Shown piece by piece: positions 43,599 to 55,647 of a stretch of 64,000 nucleotides of DNA (the first letter of the stretch is position 1; every line of letters starts with the position of its first letter). The DNA is taken from contig JAUSAG010000036.1 of assembly GCA_030652995.1 (NCBI GenBank), positions 104,163 to 168,162 of the forward strand, read 5' to 3'. A model generated the notes under the pieces. It had not been told where the DNA came from. It saw only the letters and a program-made list of their open reading frames with translations, and ran no database searches. Origin of the DNA: Methylotenera sp. (GTDB taxonomy: Bacteria > Pseudomonadota > Gammaproteobacteria > Burkholderiales > Methylophilaceae). The position numbers and the translations under genes are program-made.

Positions 43599-43815
43599 AC
43601 TCAAAATACGTTTCGGTTTTTGCGTTGTGCTTTTATCATCAAGCTATTAAATTATTTATATGCCCATGATTTGTTTTTTACTTCCCGTTGCTTAAAAGCT
43701 AACTTTCAAGCGACGAGTACGGTTTTTAATACAGCTATCAGCCTATAAGCCCAGTGCGGTATCCGTCTATTCTCTTCAAATTATCAACCCCTTCAAACTA
43801 CGTTGAAAGCGCCAC

Positions 43816-44724
43816 TTGAGTCAGCCTGCAATTAAAATCAATGCTGTACATAAGAACTTTGGTGCACTACACGCACTTAAAGGGGTTGATTTAACCATCG
43901 AGCCAGGTGAGTTTTTTGCGTTACTTGGCCCAAATGGTGCAGGAAAATCAACGCTGATTAGCATCTTGGCGGGCTTGATTACACCAAGTTCTGGTAGCGC
44001 ATCTGTGATGGGCTTTGATGTGGTTAATCAATATCAACAAGCGCGCCAATTACTTGGTGTAGTACCGCAGGAGCTGGTGTTTGATCCATTTTTTAATGTG
44101 CGTGAGATGTTGCGCTTTCAGGCAGGTTATTTTGGCCGTGGCCGCGAAAATGACCCCTGGATAGATGAAATTCTTGAAGGTTTAGGATTAACCGATAAAG
44201 CGCATACCAATATGCGTAAACTCTCAGGCGGTATGAAGCGGCGTGCGCTGATTGCGCAAGCTTTGGCACACAAGCCGCCGGTTATCGTGCTAGATGAGCC
44301 AACTGCAGGGGTTGATGTAGAGCTACGCCAAATGTTGTGGGAGTTTATTAAAAAGCTTAATCGTGATGGGCACACTATTATTCTGACGACCCATTATTTA
44401 GAAGAGGCCGAAGCTTTATGTAGTCGCGTTGGCATGATGAAGCAGGGTGAAATTGTGGCCTTAGACAGCACGGCTAATTTACTCAATAAATTTTCTGGTA
44501 AGCATTTGCGTTTAACATTAGGTGATGTGGTTCTGCCTGCTGGTATTGGGTCGCTCATGCGTCATCATGAAAAAGGAATCTACACTTTTGCTTTAAGCGA
44601 TATGGCACAAATTGAGTATGTGCTCTCCACATTGCGGTCAGCTAATATCAAGGTGCTGGATATGCAATTAAGTGAAGCTGATTTGGAAGATGTATTTATG
44701 TCGCTAGTAGGTAAATCATCATGA
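43816..44724 (+). CDS. ABC-2 type exporter, ATP-binding subunit (YadG-like)
   Basis: The 302-residue ATPase has Walker A GPNGAGKST, signature KLSGGMKRRALIAQA and Walker B VIVLDEPTAGVD. It starts with TTG, preceded by GAAAG at 43804-43808. With the overlapping permease gene it forms a YadGH-like exporter whose substrate is unknown. The pair sits between mla and bolA-murA, a conserved betaproteobacterial neighbourhood. Confidence 0.9.
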   Translation: MSQPAIKINAVHKNFGALHALKGVDLTIEPGEFFALLGPNGAGKSTLISILAGLITPSSGSASVMGFDVVNQYQQARQLLGVVPQELVFDPFFNVREMLRFQAGYFGRGRENDPWIDEILEGLGLTDKAHTNMRKLSGGMKRRALIAQALAHKPPVIVLDEPTAGVDVELRQMLWEFIKKLNRDGHTIILTTHYLEEAEALCSRVGMMKQGEIVALDSTANLLNKFSGKHLRLTLGDVVLPAGIGSLMRHHEKGIYTFALSDMAQIEYVLSTLRSANIKVLDMQLSEADLEDVFMSLVGKSS

Positions 44725-45518
44725 GTGGCTTGAAGTTTTCCGACCAAGTCATTGTTAGCTCTTTTAGAGGTCCTTGGACGTTATTAAAAAAAGAGCTGTT
44801 GCGCTTTTGGCGAGTGGCGTTTCAGACCATTGCTGCACCGGTTATTACGGCTTTGCTGTATTTGCTTATTTTTTCACACGTGCTGGAAAGCCATGTGCAG
44901 GTTTATGATGGTGTGCCCTATACCGCGTTTTTGATTCCAGGCTTAATTATGATGTCTGTATTGCAAAACGCATTTGCGAACAGCTCGTCTAGCCTTATCC
45001 AGTCAAAAGTCATGGGCAATCTGGTGTTTGTGTTATTAACCCCGCTTACCCATTTACAGTTCTTTCTGGCTTTTTTAATTGCTGCCATTATTCGTGGCAT
45101 GGTCGTTGGGCTATGCATCTATTTAGTCGCAATGTGGTTTGTTGATTTGCAGCTTGCAAATCCTTGGATGATTATTGCATTTGCATTGTTAGGTAGCGCA
45201 TTATTGGGTACGTTCGGCATCATTGCTGGAATATGGGCTGATCGCTTTGATCAGATGGCCGCATTTCAAAATTTCATCATCATGCCACTGTCGTTTTTAT
45301 CTGGTGTGTTTTATTCCATACATTCTTTGCCGCCTTTCTGGCAAAAAGTGTCACAGTTAAACCCGTTTTTTTACATGATAGATGGCTTCAGATATGGTTT
45401 TTTTGGCAAAGGTGATGTGTCACCTCTGATTAGTTTGACTATCGTTGGTGCTTCGTTCTTAGTGTTAGCATGGATTACCCTAAGAATGTTAAAATCTGGC
45501 TATAAACTAAGGTCTTAA
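44721..45518 (+). CDS. ABC-2 type exporter, permease subunit (YadH-like)
   Basis: The 265-residue membrane protein has about six helices and the ABC-2 motif FQNFIIMPLSFLSGVFYSI near residue 190. It overlaps the ATPase gene by 4 bp (ATGA), so the subunits are made together. Substrate unknown. Confidence 0.9.
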   Translation: MSGLKFSDQVIVSSFRGPWTLLKKELLRFWRVAFQTIAAPVITALLYLLIFSHVLESHVQVYDGVPYTAFLIPGLIMMSVLQNAFANSSSSLIQSKVMGNLVFVLLTPLTHLQFFLAFLIAAIIRGMVVGLCIYLVAMWFVDLQLANPWMIIAFALLGSALLGTFGIIAGIWADRFDQMAAFQNFIIMPLSFLSGVFYSIHSLPPFWQKVSQLNPFFYMIDGFRYGFFGKGDVSPLISLTIVGASFLVLAWITLRMLKSGYKLRS

Positions 45519-45536
45519 TAAAAAGGGTAACGACAA

Positions 45537-45782
45537 TTGTTGAGTGCACAGCAGCTGGAAACTTACATCACACAAAATCTGGAGTGTGACTACATTAAAG
45601 TGTCAGGTGATGATGGCACTCATTTTGAGGCGCTGATTGTGAGCCCTGCCTTTGTAGGTAGGCCGATGGTGCAGCAGCATCAGCTCGTATATCAAGCATT
45701 AGGCGATAGAATGCGCGCAGAAATACACGCGCTGTCTATGAAAACCTTAACGCCAGAAGCTTGGTTAAAGTTAAATAGTTAA
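45537..45782 (+). CDS. BolA-family protein (IbaG-like)
   Basis: The 81-residue protein has the BolA/IbaG core: [35 protein letters not shown] and [15 protein letters not shown]. It starts with TTG at 45537 or 45540, preceded by AAAGGG. BolA proteins bind Fe-S clusters with monothiol glutaredoxins; the very next gene encodes such a glutaredoxin. Confidence 0.9.
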   Translation: MLSAQQLETYITQNLECDYIKVSGDDGTHFEALIVSPAFVGRPMVQQHQLVYQALGDRMRAEIHALSMKTLTPEAWLKLNS

Positions 45783-45828
45783 CTGGCTATATATAAACTA
45801 GAAATTAAAATTTTGTGAGAGAAAATAA

Positions 45829-46140
45829 ATGGACGTACAAGAACTAATTAAAAATCAAGTGACAACTAGCCCGGTAGTACTCTATATGAAGGGTAGCCCT
45901 AAGTTTCCGCAATGTGGTTTCTCGAATATGGCGACACAAATCCTGGATGCCTGTCATGCCAAGTATTTAGCAGTTGATGTGCTGGCGGACCAAAGTATTC
46001 GTGAAGGCATTAAGGTTTATGCAAACTGGCCTACTATTCCGCAGTTATATGTTGACGGTGAGTTCGTAGGCGGCTCAGATATTATGCGCGCTATGTACGA
46101 AAACGGCGAGCTTCAAACCTTGTTAGATGCGGCTAAATAA
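45829..46140 (+). CDS. grxD: Monothiol glutaredoxin
   Basis: The 103-residue protein carries the CGFS active site (SPKFPQCGFSNMATQ) and the glutathione-binding WPTIPQLYVDGEFVGGSDI. It carries Fe-S clusters, probably with the neighbouring BolA-type protein. The murA start codon directly follows its stop. Confidence 0.94.
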   Translation: MDVQELIKNQVTTSPVVLYMKGSPKFPQCGFSNMATQILDACHAKYLAVDVLADQSIREGIKVYANWPTIPQLYVDGEFVGGSDIMRAMYENGELQTLLDAAK

Positions 46141-47406
<1,266 letters not shown>

Positions 47407-47414
47407 ACATCGTT

Positions 47415-47496
47415 CTTCGATAAGTTCACGAGGTTGCTGGTTAACTATGGTATTTGCAGTCCGCATTAACTCACGCGCCCTGAGCATGTTGAAGGG
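47415..47496. repeat. Diverged REP-like inverted pair
   Basis: CTTCGATAAGTTCACGAG (47415-47432) and GCCCTGAGCATGTTGAAGGG (47477-47496) resemble the two halves of the widespread CCTTCGACA.GCTCAGGG palindrome, in inverse orientation; about 11 of 16 positions match. It occupies the gap between murA and hisG. Confidence 0.5.
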
Positions 47497-47519
47497 TGGC
47501 TAAAATTGACAATTAAATT

Positions 47520-48164
47520 ATGATTACTATCGCATTATCAAAAGGCCGAATCTTTGAAGAAACCGTACCTTTGTTGGCAGCGGCTGGCATACACGCGTCT
47601 GAAGACCCGGAAGCTTCACGCAAGCTCATTATTAGCACTAATCGTGAAGATGTCCGTTTAATTATTGTCCGCGCGTCCGATGTGCCAACCTATGTGCAAT
47701 ACGGTGCTGCTGATTTGGGCATTGCCGGTAAAGATGTATTAGATGAGCACGGTGGAGAAGGATTGTATCAGCCGATTGATTTGCAAATTGCCAAATGTAA
47801 AATGATGGTAGCGGTGCGTGATGATTTTGATTATTTTGCATCAATTCGCAGTGGCGCACGCTTAAAAGTAGTGACTAAATACGTAAAAACTGCGCGCGAA
47901 CACTTTGCAGCTAAAGGTATGCACGTGGATTTAATCAAGCTTTATGGCTCAATGGAGCTGGGACCATTAGTCGGGTTGGCAGATGTGATTGTTGATTTAG
48001 TAAGCACTGGCGGCACTTTGCGAGCTAATAATCTTAAGGCGGTAGAAGAGGTTGGTGAAATCAGCTCACGCTTGGTGGTAAATCAAGCCTCACTCAAGCT
48101 TAATCGTGCAAAAATTCAGCCGATTATGGATGCTTTTTTAACGGCAATTGCTAAAAATAAATAA
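47520..48164 (+). CDS. hisG: ATP phosphoribosyltransferase, short form
   Basis: The 214-residue HisG starts histidine synthesis from ATP and PRPP. It lacks the C-terminal regulatory domain of long HisG, so it should need HisZ as partner; no hisZ lies in the window. Motifs [15 protein letters not shown] and [15 protein letters not shown] are intact. First gene of hisGDC. Confidence 0.95.
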   Translation: MITIALSKGRIFEETVPLLAAAGIHASEDPEASRKLIISTNREDVRLIIVRASDVPTYVQYGAADLGIAGKDVLDEHGGEGLYQPIDLQIAKCKMMVAVRDDFDYFASIRSGARLKVVTKYVKTAREHFAAKGMHVDLIKLYGSMELGPLVGLADVIVDLVSTGGTLRANNLKAVEEVGEISSRLVVNQASLKLNRAKIQPIMDAFLTAIAKNK

Positions 48165-48188
48165 ATTTGGATTGATAGGCTTAATCGT

Positions 48189-49487
48189 ATGAAAATAAGA
48201 CGTTTTTCAACTTTAGATAGTGATTTTGACGCTAATCTTAAACAATTACTGGCATTTGAAACCGCGCAAGATGACAGCATCGATGTGGTCGTTGCCAACA
48301 TCTTAAAAGATGTTAAGCAGCGCGGTGATGCGGCCGTGCTTGAATACACTAATCGTTTTGATAAAACTAATGCTATGCACTTAAGCGAGCTTGAAATTAG
48401 TCAGGCTGAACTTCTTGCGGCGTTAAACGGCTTGCCGGTTGATCAGCGTGACGCCTTGCAAACTGCGGCAGACCGTGTCCGTAATTACCATGAAAAACAA
48501 TTGATGAGTTCATGGAGCTATACCGAGGCTGACGGTACGCTACTTGGGCAACAAGTCACGTCATTGGACCGAGTTGGCTTATATGTCCCAGGTGGTAAAG
48601 CCGCTTACCCTTCCTCTGTGCTGATGAATGCGATTCCTGCCAAAGTAGCTGGAGTTAAAGAGCTGATTATGGTGGTTCCAACGCCAAATGGTGAAAAAAA
48701 CCAATTGGTGTTAGCCGCAGCCGCAGTGTGTGGTGTAGATCGCGTGTTCTGCATCGGTGGTGCGCAAGCTGTGGGTGCGTTGGCTTATGGTACTGAGACT
48801 GTACCCCAAGTGGATAAGGTCGTGGGGCCAGGTAATGCTTATGTTGCCGCCGCAAAGCGCCGCGTATTTGGCGTGGTGGGCATCGACATGGTGGCAGGCC
48901 CGTCAGAGATTTTAGTCATTTGCGATGGCAAAACTAATCCTGACTGGATTGCGATGGATTTATTTTCTCAGGCCGAGCACGATGAATTAGCCCAGTCTAT
49001 ATTACTGAGCCCTGATGCTGACTTTTTGGATCAAGTTGCAGCAAGTATTCAGCGATTAGTAGAAGAAATGCCACGTAAGGACATTATTACTACTTCGCTA
49101 ACCGACAGAGGTGCCTTGATCCATGTGCGCGACTTAGATGAAGCGGTAGAAATCAGCAATTACATTGCCCCAGAGCATTTGGAATTATCGATTGATGAGC
49201 CGCTAGCATTCAGTAAAAAAATTAAACATGCAGGTGCTATTTTTATGGGTCGTGATACTTGTGAGGCGCTTGGTGATTACTGTGCAGGGCCAAATCATGT
49301 GTTACCAACCTCACGTACGGCAAGGTTTTCATCACCGCTCGGCGTTTATGATTTCCAAAAACGCTCCAGCTTGATTATGGTGTCTTCACAAGGTGCGCAA
49401 ACGCTAGGTAAAGTGGCTTCAATCCTGGCGCATGGCGAAGGATTGCAGGCACACGCCAGGTCAGCTGAATACCGTTTGAAAAAATGA
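48189..49487 (+). CDS. hisD: Histidinol dehydrogenase
   Basis: The 432-residue enzyme oxidises histidinol to histidine in two NAD steps with zinc. Present are [24 protein letters not shown], the zinc-ligand region [12 protein letters not shown] and the catalytic YIAPEHLEL. It overlaps hisC by 4 bp. Confidence 0.96.
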   Translation: MKIRRFSTLDSDFDANLKQLLAFETAQDDSIDVVVANILKDVKQRGDAAVLEYTNRFDKTNAMHLSELEISQAELLAALNGLPVDQRDALQTAADRVRNYHEKQLMSSWSYTEADGTLLGQQVTSLDRVGLYVPGGKAAYPSSVLMNAIPAKVAGVKELIMVVPTPNGEKNQLVLAAAAVCGVDRVFCIGGAQAVGALAYGTETVPQVDKVVGPGNAYVAAAKRRVFGVVGIDMVAGPSEILVICDGKTNPDWIAMDLFSQAEHDELAQSILLSPDADFLDQVAASIQRLVEEMPRKDIITTSLTDRGALIHVRDLDEAVEISNYIAPEHLELSIDEPLAFSKKIKHAGAIFMGRDTCEALGDYCAGPNHVLPTSRTARFSSPLGVYDFQKRSSLIMVSSQGAQTLGKVASILAHGEGLQAHARSAEYRLKK

Positions 49488-50545
49488 GTAAATACTGGAG
49501 TGATATCGTACATAAGCTCACACCTTATGTGCCGGGTGAGCAGCCTAAGCTAGATAACCTAGTGAAGCTTAACACCAATGAAAACCCTTACGGCCCTAGC
49601 CCTAAGGTGATAGCCGCGTTGAAGCTTGAGGCGGCTGATACCTTGCGTTTGTATCCTGACCCTAATTCAGATGCGTTAAAAGCTGCGATTGCAGAAGCGC
49701 ATCATTTAAATACAAATCAAGTTTTTGTAGGTAATGGTTCGGATGAAGTATTAGCCCATGTGTTTCAAGCTTTATTAAAACACAGCAGGCCGTTGCTGTT
49801 CCCCGATATTACTTACAGTTTTTACCCTGTATATTGCGGGTTGTACAACATTGAGTATCAAACCATACCTTTAGCAGAAGATTTTACAATCAATGTTGAT
49901 GACTACGACCAGCCGAATGGCGGTATCATTTTCCCAAACCCCAATGCGCCAACAGGCATTCCGCTGGCATTGGTTAAAATTGAAAAGATACTTAAAAATA
50001 ATACGCAATCCGTAGTGGTGGTAGATGAAGCTTATGTAGATTTCGGTACGGAGTCAGCGGTGAGTTTGATTAACAGTCACCCTAATTTATTGGTCACGCA
50101 TACTTTATCTAAAGCACGCTCATTGGCTGGTTTACGCGTAGGTTATGCACTAGGCTCGCCAGAGCTGATCGAAGCGTTGATCCGCGTTAAAGATAGCTTT
50201 AATTCATACCCAATTGATAGATTTGCCTCAGCAGGTGCTATAGCTGCTATGAAGGATACAGCATATTTTGAAAAAACCTGTAGCCAGGTGATTGCAACGC
50301 GTGAGCAACTAATTAAGAATTTGGTGACTTTGGGTTTTGAAGTGTTGCCATCAGGGGCAAACTTTATTTTTGCTAAACATAAAGCCCATGATGGCGCTGA
50401 ATTAAGCACGAAATTGCGCGAACATAATATCATTGTGCGTCATTTTAAATCGCCGAATAGAGTTGCACCTTACTTACGCATAACTATCGGTACTGATGCG
50501 CAGTCAGAAACTTTACTCACAGCCTTATCAGTAATTTTGGGTTAA
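49484..50545 (+). CDS. hisC: Histidinol-phosphate aminotransferase
   Basis: The 353-residue PLP-dependent transaminase (fold I) has [28 protein letters not shown] and the PLP lysine in [17 protein letters not shown]. It ends the first his block; the hps gene interrupts before hisB. Confidence 0.95.
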   Translation: MSKYWSDIVHKLTPYVPGEQPKLDNLVKLNTNENPYGPSPKVIAALKLEAADTLRLYPDPNSDALKAAIAEAHHLNTNQVFVGNGSDEVLAHVFQALLKHSRPLLFPDITYSFYPVYCGLYNIEYQTIPLAEDFTINVDDYDQPNGGIIFPNPNAPTGIPLALVKIEKILKNNTQSVVVVDEAYVDFGTESAVSLINSHPNLLVTHTLSKARSLAGLRVGYALGSPELIEALIRVKDSFNSYPIDRFASAGAIAAMKDTAYFEKTCSQVIATREQLIKNLVTLGFEVLPSGANFIFAKHKAHDGAELSTKLREHNIIVRHFKSPNRVAPYLRITIGTDAQSETLLTALSVILG

Positions 50546-50624
50546 TTTCGCAAAATAAGGCTAAATTAAGCTGTAAGTAGCAATAATGCTAGCTCTTTGC
50601 ACAGAATCACTTAACAGCTAAGCT

Positions 50625-50661
50625 AATTTGAATGGGAAATGTATAAAAAAACATTCAAATT
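50625..50661. promoter_or_regulatory. Inverted repeat in the hps leader region
   Basis: AATTTGAATG and CATTCAAATT are perfect inverse copies 17 bp apart (50625-50634, 50652-50661), about 150 bp before the hps start. They could be an operator for hps or the hairpin ending the hisC transcript, though no T-run follows. Confidence 0.5.
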
Positions 50662-50806
50662 AAGCATTAAAGTTTGAATTTTCTCGCGATGTGCGGTTAT
50701 CATAGCGAAATGTGCGATTTGTGCACAAAATAATAATTATTTTCAATTCTGTATTTTTAACCTAAGTAAGTCATTATTTGATTTATTATTAGTTGGAGGA
50801 TGTATC

Positions 50807-51484
50807 GTGGCACAAACCCAAATGGCATTAGATTCACTAGATTTTGACGGCACCGTCGCTTTAGCAGCTAAAGTTGCACCACATGTAGATATTCTTGAAA
50901 TCGGTACCCCTTGCATTAAGCATAACGGTATTAAATTACTAGAAGTTTTACGTGCTAAATTCCCTAACAACAAAATCTTAGTTGATTTAAAAACAATGGA
51001 TGCCGGTTTCTACGAAGCTGAGCCATTCTTCAAAGCCGGTGCAGACATTGTAACTGTATTGGGCACTGCTGATATCGGTACAATCAAAGGTGTGATTGAC
51101 GTTGCCAACAAATATGGCAAAAAAGCACAAGTTGATTTAATCAATGTTGCAGATAAAAAAGCACGCACACAAGAAGTGGCTAAATTAGGCGCACACATCA
51201 TTGGCGTACACACTGGTTTGGATCAACAGGCTGCTGGCCAAACACCATTTGCTGACTTAGAATTGGTTGCTGGTTTGAATTTAGGTCTTGAAATTTCAGT
51301 TGCGGGTGGCGTTAAAGCTACAACAGCTGCTCAAGTACGTGATGCAGGTGCTACAATAATTGTTGCTGGTGCTGCTATCTACGGTGCTACTGACCCTGCT
51401 GCCGCAGCTGCTGAAATCACTGCGATCGCACATGGTGGTGCATCTGGCGGTTTGTTTGGCTGGGTTAAAAAATTATTTAGTTAA
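50807..51484 (+). CDS. hps: 3-hexulose-6-phosphate synthase
   Basis: Hps condenses formaldehyde with ribulose 5-phosphate, the key assimilation step of the RuMP pathway. The 225-residue OMP-decarboxylase-superfamily barrel shows EIGTPCIKHNG, the DLKTMDAG signature with its Asp-Lys-Asp set, and VAGGVKATTAAQ near the phosphate site. It starts with GTG under a strong GGAGGA at 50795-50800 and ends with a strong terminator, as expected of an abundant enzyme. A tail HGGASGGLFGWVKKLFS is additional. The isomerase gene (phi/hxlB) is not in the window. Confidence 0.95.
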   Translation: MAQTQMALDSLDFDGTVALAAKVAPHVDILEIGTPCIKHNGIKLLEVLRAKFPNNKILVDLKTMDAGFYEAEPFFKAGADIVTVLGTADIGTIKGVIDVANKYGKKAQVDLINVADKKARTQEVAKLGAHIIGVHTGLDQQAAGQTPFADLELVAGLNLGLEISVAGGVKATTAAQVRDAGATIIVAGAAIYGATDPAAAAAEITAIAHGGASGGLFGWVKKLFS

Positions 51485-51502
51485 TTTTGAAGTGATTTAA
51501 TT

Positions 51503-51534
51503 AAAAACCCCAGCCTTAAAGCTGGGGTTTTTTT
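51503..51534 (+). terminator. Terminator of hps
   Basis: An 8-bp stem ACCCCAGC/GCTGGGGT with a 6-nt loop is followed by seven T's; strong and close to the stop codon. Confidence 0.92.
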
Positions 51535-51632
51535 ACTTGTGCTCATGAGCAACTCAAAATTCATCATGTATTATGCGTTGCGTCCTTTTAATGGGGTAAA
51601 ATGTCATTAATCAACATTTAGTATAACTTTTT

Positions 51633-52220
51633 ATGCGTAGCGCTCAAATAACTAGAAACACCTTAGAAACCCAAATTACAGTAAGTATCAATTTAGATGG
51701 CACTGGTGTTTCTCAATTCAGCACAGGCTTAGGATTTTTGGATCATATGCTTGACCAAATAGCACGTCACGGCATGATGGATATTGAAGTGGATGCCAAA
51801 GGCGACTTGCATATTGATGCACATCATACTGTTGAAGATATTGGTATTACCCTTGGGCAAGCTTTTGCAAAAGCGGTAGGTGATAAAAAAGGTATTCGCC
51901 GTTACGGCCATGCTTATGTGCCGTTAGATGAGGCATTATCGCGCGTGGTGCTGGATATTTCCGGACGCCCGGGGTTGGAGTTTGGGTGCACATTTACCCG
52001 CGCAGCCATTGGCAACTTTGATGTTGATTTAATCCATGAGTTTTTTCAAGGATTTGTCAATCATGCTAATGTTACTTTGCATATTGATAACTTGAAAGGT
52101 CATAATGCGCATCATCAAGCTGAAACAATTTTCAAAGCTTTTGGGCGCGCATTGCGCGTAGCCGTTGAGCTGGATGCGCGTATGGCAGGCATTATGCCAT
52201 CTACAAAAGGTAGCCTTTAG
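51633..52220 (+). CDS. hisB: Imidazoleglycerol-phosphate dehydratase
   Basis: The 195-residue monofunctional HisB has the two metal-binding HH motifs ([11 protein letters not shown] and [13 protein letters not shown]). It starts the second his block, hisBHAFIE, beyond the hps terminator, so it probably has its own promoter in 51535-51632. Confidence 0.95.
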   Translation: MRSAQITRNTLETQITVSINLDGTGVSQFSTGLGFLDHMLDQIARHGMMDIEVDAKGDLHIDAHHTVEDIGITLGQAFAKAVGDKKGIRRYGHAYVPLDEALSRVVLDISGRPGLEFGCTFTRAAIGNFDVDLIHEFFQGFVNHANVTLHIDNLKGHNAHHQAETIFKAFGRALRVAVELDARMAGIMPSTKGSL

Positions 52221-52293
52221 GCAGACTCCGCTGATGCTTTTATATCAATATCATTAGCACTTACAAACCGATCTAGAGCAACTTCAAAAAAGT

Positions 52294-52962
52294 ATGAGTA
52301 AAATAGATATTGCAGTCGTTGATTATGGCATGGGTAATTTGCGTTCAGTGTCTAAGGCATTGGAACATGTTGCCCCTTCAAAAAATGTTGTAGTGACAAG
52401 CAATCCTGCCGAAATTGTACAAGCAGAGCGAGTGGTGTTTCCAGGGCAAGGAGCTATGCCGGATTGTATGCGTGAACTGGATGCAAGAGGTTTGCGTGAT
52501 GCAGTTTTATACGCGGCACAACACAAGCCTTTTTTAGGAATATGCATCGGCCTGCAAATGCTGTTTGAGCACTCTGAAGAAGGCGACGCGGCAGGTTTAG
52601 GTTTATTCAAGGGTAACGTCAAACGTTTTCCATCACCAGATATGGTGGATAGCCATGGCGATAAATTAAAGGTTCCACACATGGGTTGGAACCAGGTTTA
52701 TCAGGTGAATAAAACAGGGTCTAGCCCCCATGCCTTATGGCATGGTATAGAAGATGGTGCTAGGTTTTATTACGTACATAGTTATTATGTGGAGCCGCAA
52801 GATAAGGGTGTAATCTCTGGGTTCAGCCTGTATCCAAAACAGTTTACTTGTGCGATTGCCGAAAACAATTTATTTGCAGTTCAGTTTCACCCGGAAAAAA
52901 GTGCTGACGCCGGTTTGCAACTATTAACTAATTTTGTTAATTGGATGCCTAACTCAGCGTAG
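52294..52962 (+). CDS. hisH: Imidazole glycerol phosphate synthase, glutaminase subunit
   Basis: The 222-residue class I glutamine amidotransferase has its nucleophile in GICIGLQMLFE and its His-Glu pair in FHPEKS. It feeds ammonia to HisF. Confidence 0.95.
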   Translation: MSKIDIAVVDYGMGNLRSVSKALEHVAPSKNVVVTSNPAEIVQAERVVFPGQGAMPDCMRELDARGLRDAVLYAAQHKPFLGICIGLQMLFEHSEEGDAAGLGLFKGNVKRFPSPDMVDSHGDKLKVPHMGWNQVYQVNKTGSSPHALWHGIEDGARFYYVHSYYVEPQDKGVISGFSLYPKQFTCAIAENNLFAVQFHPEKSADAGLQLLTNFVNWMPNSA

Positions 52963-53024
52963 CGTTACGCTTTGCTTAAGCTTTTTATTTTATAATTTTT
53001 TATTTATTAAACTTCATATTCACT

Positions 53025-53762
53025 ATGTTAATTATCCCAGCAATTGATCTCAAAGACGGCCATTGTGTCAGGCTAAAACAAGGCTTAATGGAAGAGTCAA
53101 CGGTGTTTTCTGAAGACCCGGGCGCTATGGCTCGCCATTGGGTGGACCAAGGCGGCAAGCGCTTACATTTAGTAGATTTAAACGGTGCGTTTGCAGGTAA
53201 ACCTGTCAATGAAGGCGCAATAAAATCCATTGTTAGCGCTGTAGGTGGAGATATTCCCATTCAGCTAGGAGGCGGAATAAGAGATTTAGAAACCATTGAG
53301 CGTTATTTGGATAATGGCATTGACTATGTAATTATTGGCACGGCAGCAGTAAAAACGCCAGGCTTTTTACATGAGGCCTGTGATGCTTTTCCTGGGCAGA
53401 TTATAGTGGGTCTTGATGCTAAGGATGGCAAAGTTGCGATTGATGGCTGGTCAAAGCTTACAGGTCACGATGTGATTGATTTAGCTAAGAAATTTGAAGG
53501 GTATGGCGTTAATGCAATCGTTTATACCGATATCGGCCGTGACGGTATGTTGACGGGCGTTAACATTGAGGCCACCGTTGCCTTGGCGCAGGCTTTGACG
53601 ATCCCAGTGATTGCCTCTGGCGGTGTAACTAACTTAGACGATGTGCGAAAATTATGTGCGGTTGCCCGTGAGGGAATTATTGGCACTATTACTGGGCGTG
53701 CAATTTACGAAGGTACCTTAGACTTTGCGGCAGCACAAAAACTTGCCGATGAACTAAGTTGA
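53025..53762 (+). CDS. hisA: ProFAR isomerase
   Basis: The 245-residue (beta/alpha)8 barrel opens with [15 protein letters not shown], where the first Asp is the catalytic base, and has [12 protein letters not shown] with the catalytic acid. Two phosphate-binding half-barrel motifs (LGGGI, ASGGV) are present. It is followed 13 bp later by hisF. Confidence 0.95.
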   Translation: MLIIPAIDLKDGHCVRLKQGLMEESTVFSEDPGAMARHWVDQGGKRLHLVDLNGAFAGKPVNEGAIKSIVSAVGGDIPIQLGGGIRDLETIERYLDNGIDYVIIGTAAVKTPGFLHEACDAFPGQIIVGLDAKDGKVAIDGWSKLTGHDVIDLAKKFEGYGVNAIVYTDIGRDGMLTGVNIEATVALAQALTIPVIASGGVTNLDDVRKLCAVAREGIIGTITGRAIYEGTLDFAAAQKLADELS

Positions 53763-53775
53763 TGGAGTTGTTCTA

Positions 53776-54543
53776 ATGGGCTTGGCAAAACGCATTATCC
53801 CGTGTTTAGATGTTACCAATGGTCGCGTGGTGAAAGGCGTTAATTTTCTTGAATTACGTGATGCTGGCGACCCGGTAGAAATCGCGAGACGTTATAATGA
53901 GCAAGGCGCGGATGAGCTCACATTTTTAGATATCACGGCCAGCTCAGATGATCGTGGACTGATTTTACATATCATTGAAGAAGTCGCTAGCCAGGTATTT
54001 ATTCCGCTTACAGTTGGTGGTGGCGTGCGAGAGGTGGAAGATGTGCGGCGTCTGCTTAATGCTGGTGCAGATAAAGTGAGCATTAACACAACTGCCGTGC
54101 TAAACCCAAAGATCGTGCAAGCGGCAGCGGCTAAATTTGGATCACAGTGTATTGTGGTGGCGATTGATGCCAAAAAAGTAGAAAACCAGTCCTTCGAGTG
54201 GGAGGTGTTCACGCATGGTGGCCGTAGGGCAACGGGATTAGATGCGATCAAGTGGGCTGAATATATGGTGAGTCTTGGTGCAGGCGAATTGCTTGTGACG
54301 AGTATGGATAGAGATGGCACCAAAGTCGGCTTTAATAACCCACTTAATAAAGCGATTAGTGATGCCGTTGAGGTGCCCATTATTGCCTCTGGTGGCGTTG
54401 GGAACTTACAGCATTTGGTGGATGGCGTGAAGCAAGGTGGCGCAGATGCCGTACTTGCCGCGAGTATTTTTCACTATGGTGAGTATACAGTTAAACAAGC
54501 CAAGGAATATATGGCGCAACACGGTATAGAGGTGCGACTGTGA
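53776..54543 (+). CDS. hisF: Imidazole glycerol phosphate synthase, cyclase subunit
   Basis: The 255-residue barrel begins with [15 protein letters not shown] (catalytic Asp 11) and has TVGGGVR and ASGGVGN phosphate sites. It works with HisH. The hisI start overlaps its stop. Confidence 0.96.
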   Translation: MGLAKRIIPCLDVTNGRVVKGVNFLELRDAGDPVEIARRYNEQGADELTFLDITASSDDRGLILHIIEEVASQVFIPLTVGGGVREVEDVRRLLNAGADKVSINTTAVLNPKIVQAAAAKFGSQCIVVAIDAKKVENQSFEWEVFTHGGRRATGLDAIKWAEYMVSLGAGELLVTSMDRDGTKVGFNNPLNKAISDAVEVPIIASGGVGNLQHLVDGVKQGGADAVLAASIFHYGEYTVKQAKEYMAQHGIEVRL

Positions 54544-54926
54544 ATTGGCTGGATGAAGTTAAATGGGATGCCAATGGCTTGGTGCCAGTTATCGCACAAG
54601 AACATGACACAGGACATGTTTTAATGTTTGCCTGGATGAGCCGTGAAGCCTTGCAGTTAAGTAGTGAGGCCATGCAAGCGGTTTATTGGTCACGCTCACG
54701 TAATAGATTATGGCGCAAAGGCGAAGAGTCCGGCCACGTACAAAAAATACATGAAATTCGTATTGATTGTGATGAAGACGTGATTTTGCTGAAGGTAGAA
54801 CAAGTGGGTGGCATAGCGTGTCACACTGGCCGTCACAATTGTTTTTTTAAGAAGCTGGATAATAGCAAGTGGCTAATTGATCAGCCTGTGATTAAAGATC
54901 CTGAAGAAATATATAAACATGAATGA
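54540..54926 (+). CDS. hisI: Phosphoribosyl-AMP cyclohydrolase
   Basis: The 128-residue protein has [18 protein letters not shown] and the metal-binding [11 protein letters not shown] and [11 protein letters not shown]. It starts with GTG overlapping the hisF stop by 4 bp. HisI and HisE are separate proteins here, unlike in enterobacteria. Confidence 0.95.
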   Translation: MNWLDEVKWDANGLVPVIAQEHDTGHVLMFAWMSREALQLSSEAMQAVYWSRSRNRLWRKGEESGHVQKIHEIRIDCDEDVILLKVEQVGGIACHTGRHNCFFKKLDNSKWLIDQPVIKDPEEIYKHE

Positions 54927-55236
54927 TGTGCTAAACCGATTATCCGAGTTGTTGGAACAGCGCAAATCTGCGGATCCTGCGTCATCCTATGTAGCGAAAC
55001 TGTATGCTAAAGGCATGGATACCATTCTTAAAAAAATTGGCGAAGAGGCGACTGAAACCGTAATAGCGGCAAAAGGCGGCAATAAAGAGGAAATTATTTA
55101 TGAAACGGCTGATTTGTGGTTTCATACCTTAATTATGTTGGCAAAAGCAGGCTTGAAGCCGCAAGATGTGTTGGATGAGTTGGCTAGACGCGAAGGCCTT
55201 TCCGGTATAGATGAGAAGGCTGCACGCCCCGAATAG
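54919..55236 (+). CDS. hisE: Phosphoribosyl-ATP pyrophosphatase
   Basis: The 105-residue MazG-like helical hydrolase has [16 protein letters not shown] and ETADLWFH, the metal-binding acidic motifs. It overlaps hisI by 8 bp and is the last histidine gene. Confidence 0.95.
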   Translation: MNDVLNRLSELLEQRKSADPASSYVAKLYAKGMDTILKKIGEEATETVIAAKGGNKEEIIYETADLWFHTLIMLAKAGLKPQDVLDELARREGLSGIDEKAARPE

Positions 55237-55285
55237 CGATTAGCCATCAATAGGCTGAGATCAATCAAGTGATGAGAGTCAAAAA

Positions 55286-55624
55286 ATGAGTGCAGATTGT
55301 ATTTTTTGTAAAATAGCGAGCGGGGATATTTCCTCAAAAAAAATCTATGAAGATGATGATGTCATTGTTTTTAATGACATACACCCAATCGCACCAGTAC
55401 ATTTTTTGATCGTGCCTAAATTACATATTGAGAGCTTGCTCAATTGTGATGAGCAACATCAGGTCTTGTTAGGTAAGATGTTACTGCTTGCACCAAAGCT
55501 GGCGAAAGAGCAGGGTTTGTCGGGCTTTCGCACCATGATAAATACTGGACATGAAGGTGGGCAAGAGGTGTTTCATCTACACGTACATGTGTTCGGTGGT
55601 GGCGATAAGCTACCAAAAACTTAG
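55286..55624 (+). CDS. hinT: HIT-family protein (HinT-like)
   Basis: The 112-residue purine nucleotide phosphoramidase homologue has [11 protein letters not shown] at the start and the histidine triad in [10 protein letters not shown]. Commonly placed between hisE and tatA in betaproteobacteria. Confidence 0.92.
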   Translation: MSADCIFCKIASGDISSKKIYEDDDVIVFNDIHPIAPVHFLIVPKLHIESLLNCDEQHQVLLGKMLLLAPKLAKEQGLSGFRTMINTGHEGGQEVFHLHVHVFGGGDKLPKT

Positions 55625-55647
55625 CCATAATCAATCAGGAGAGTAAC

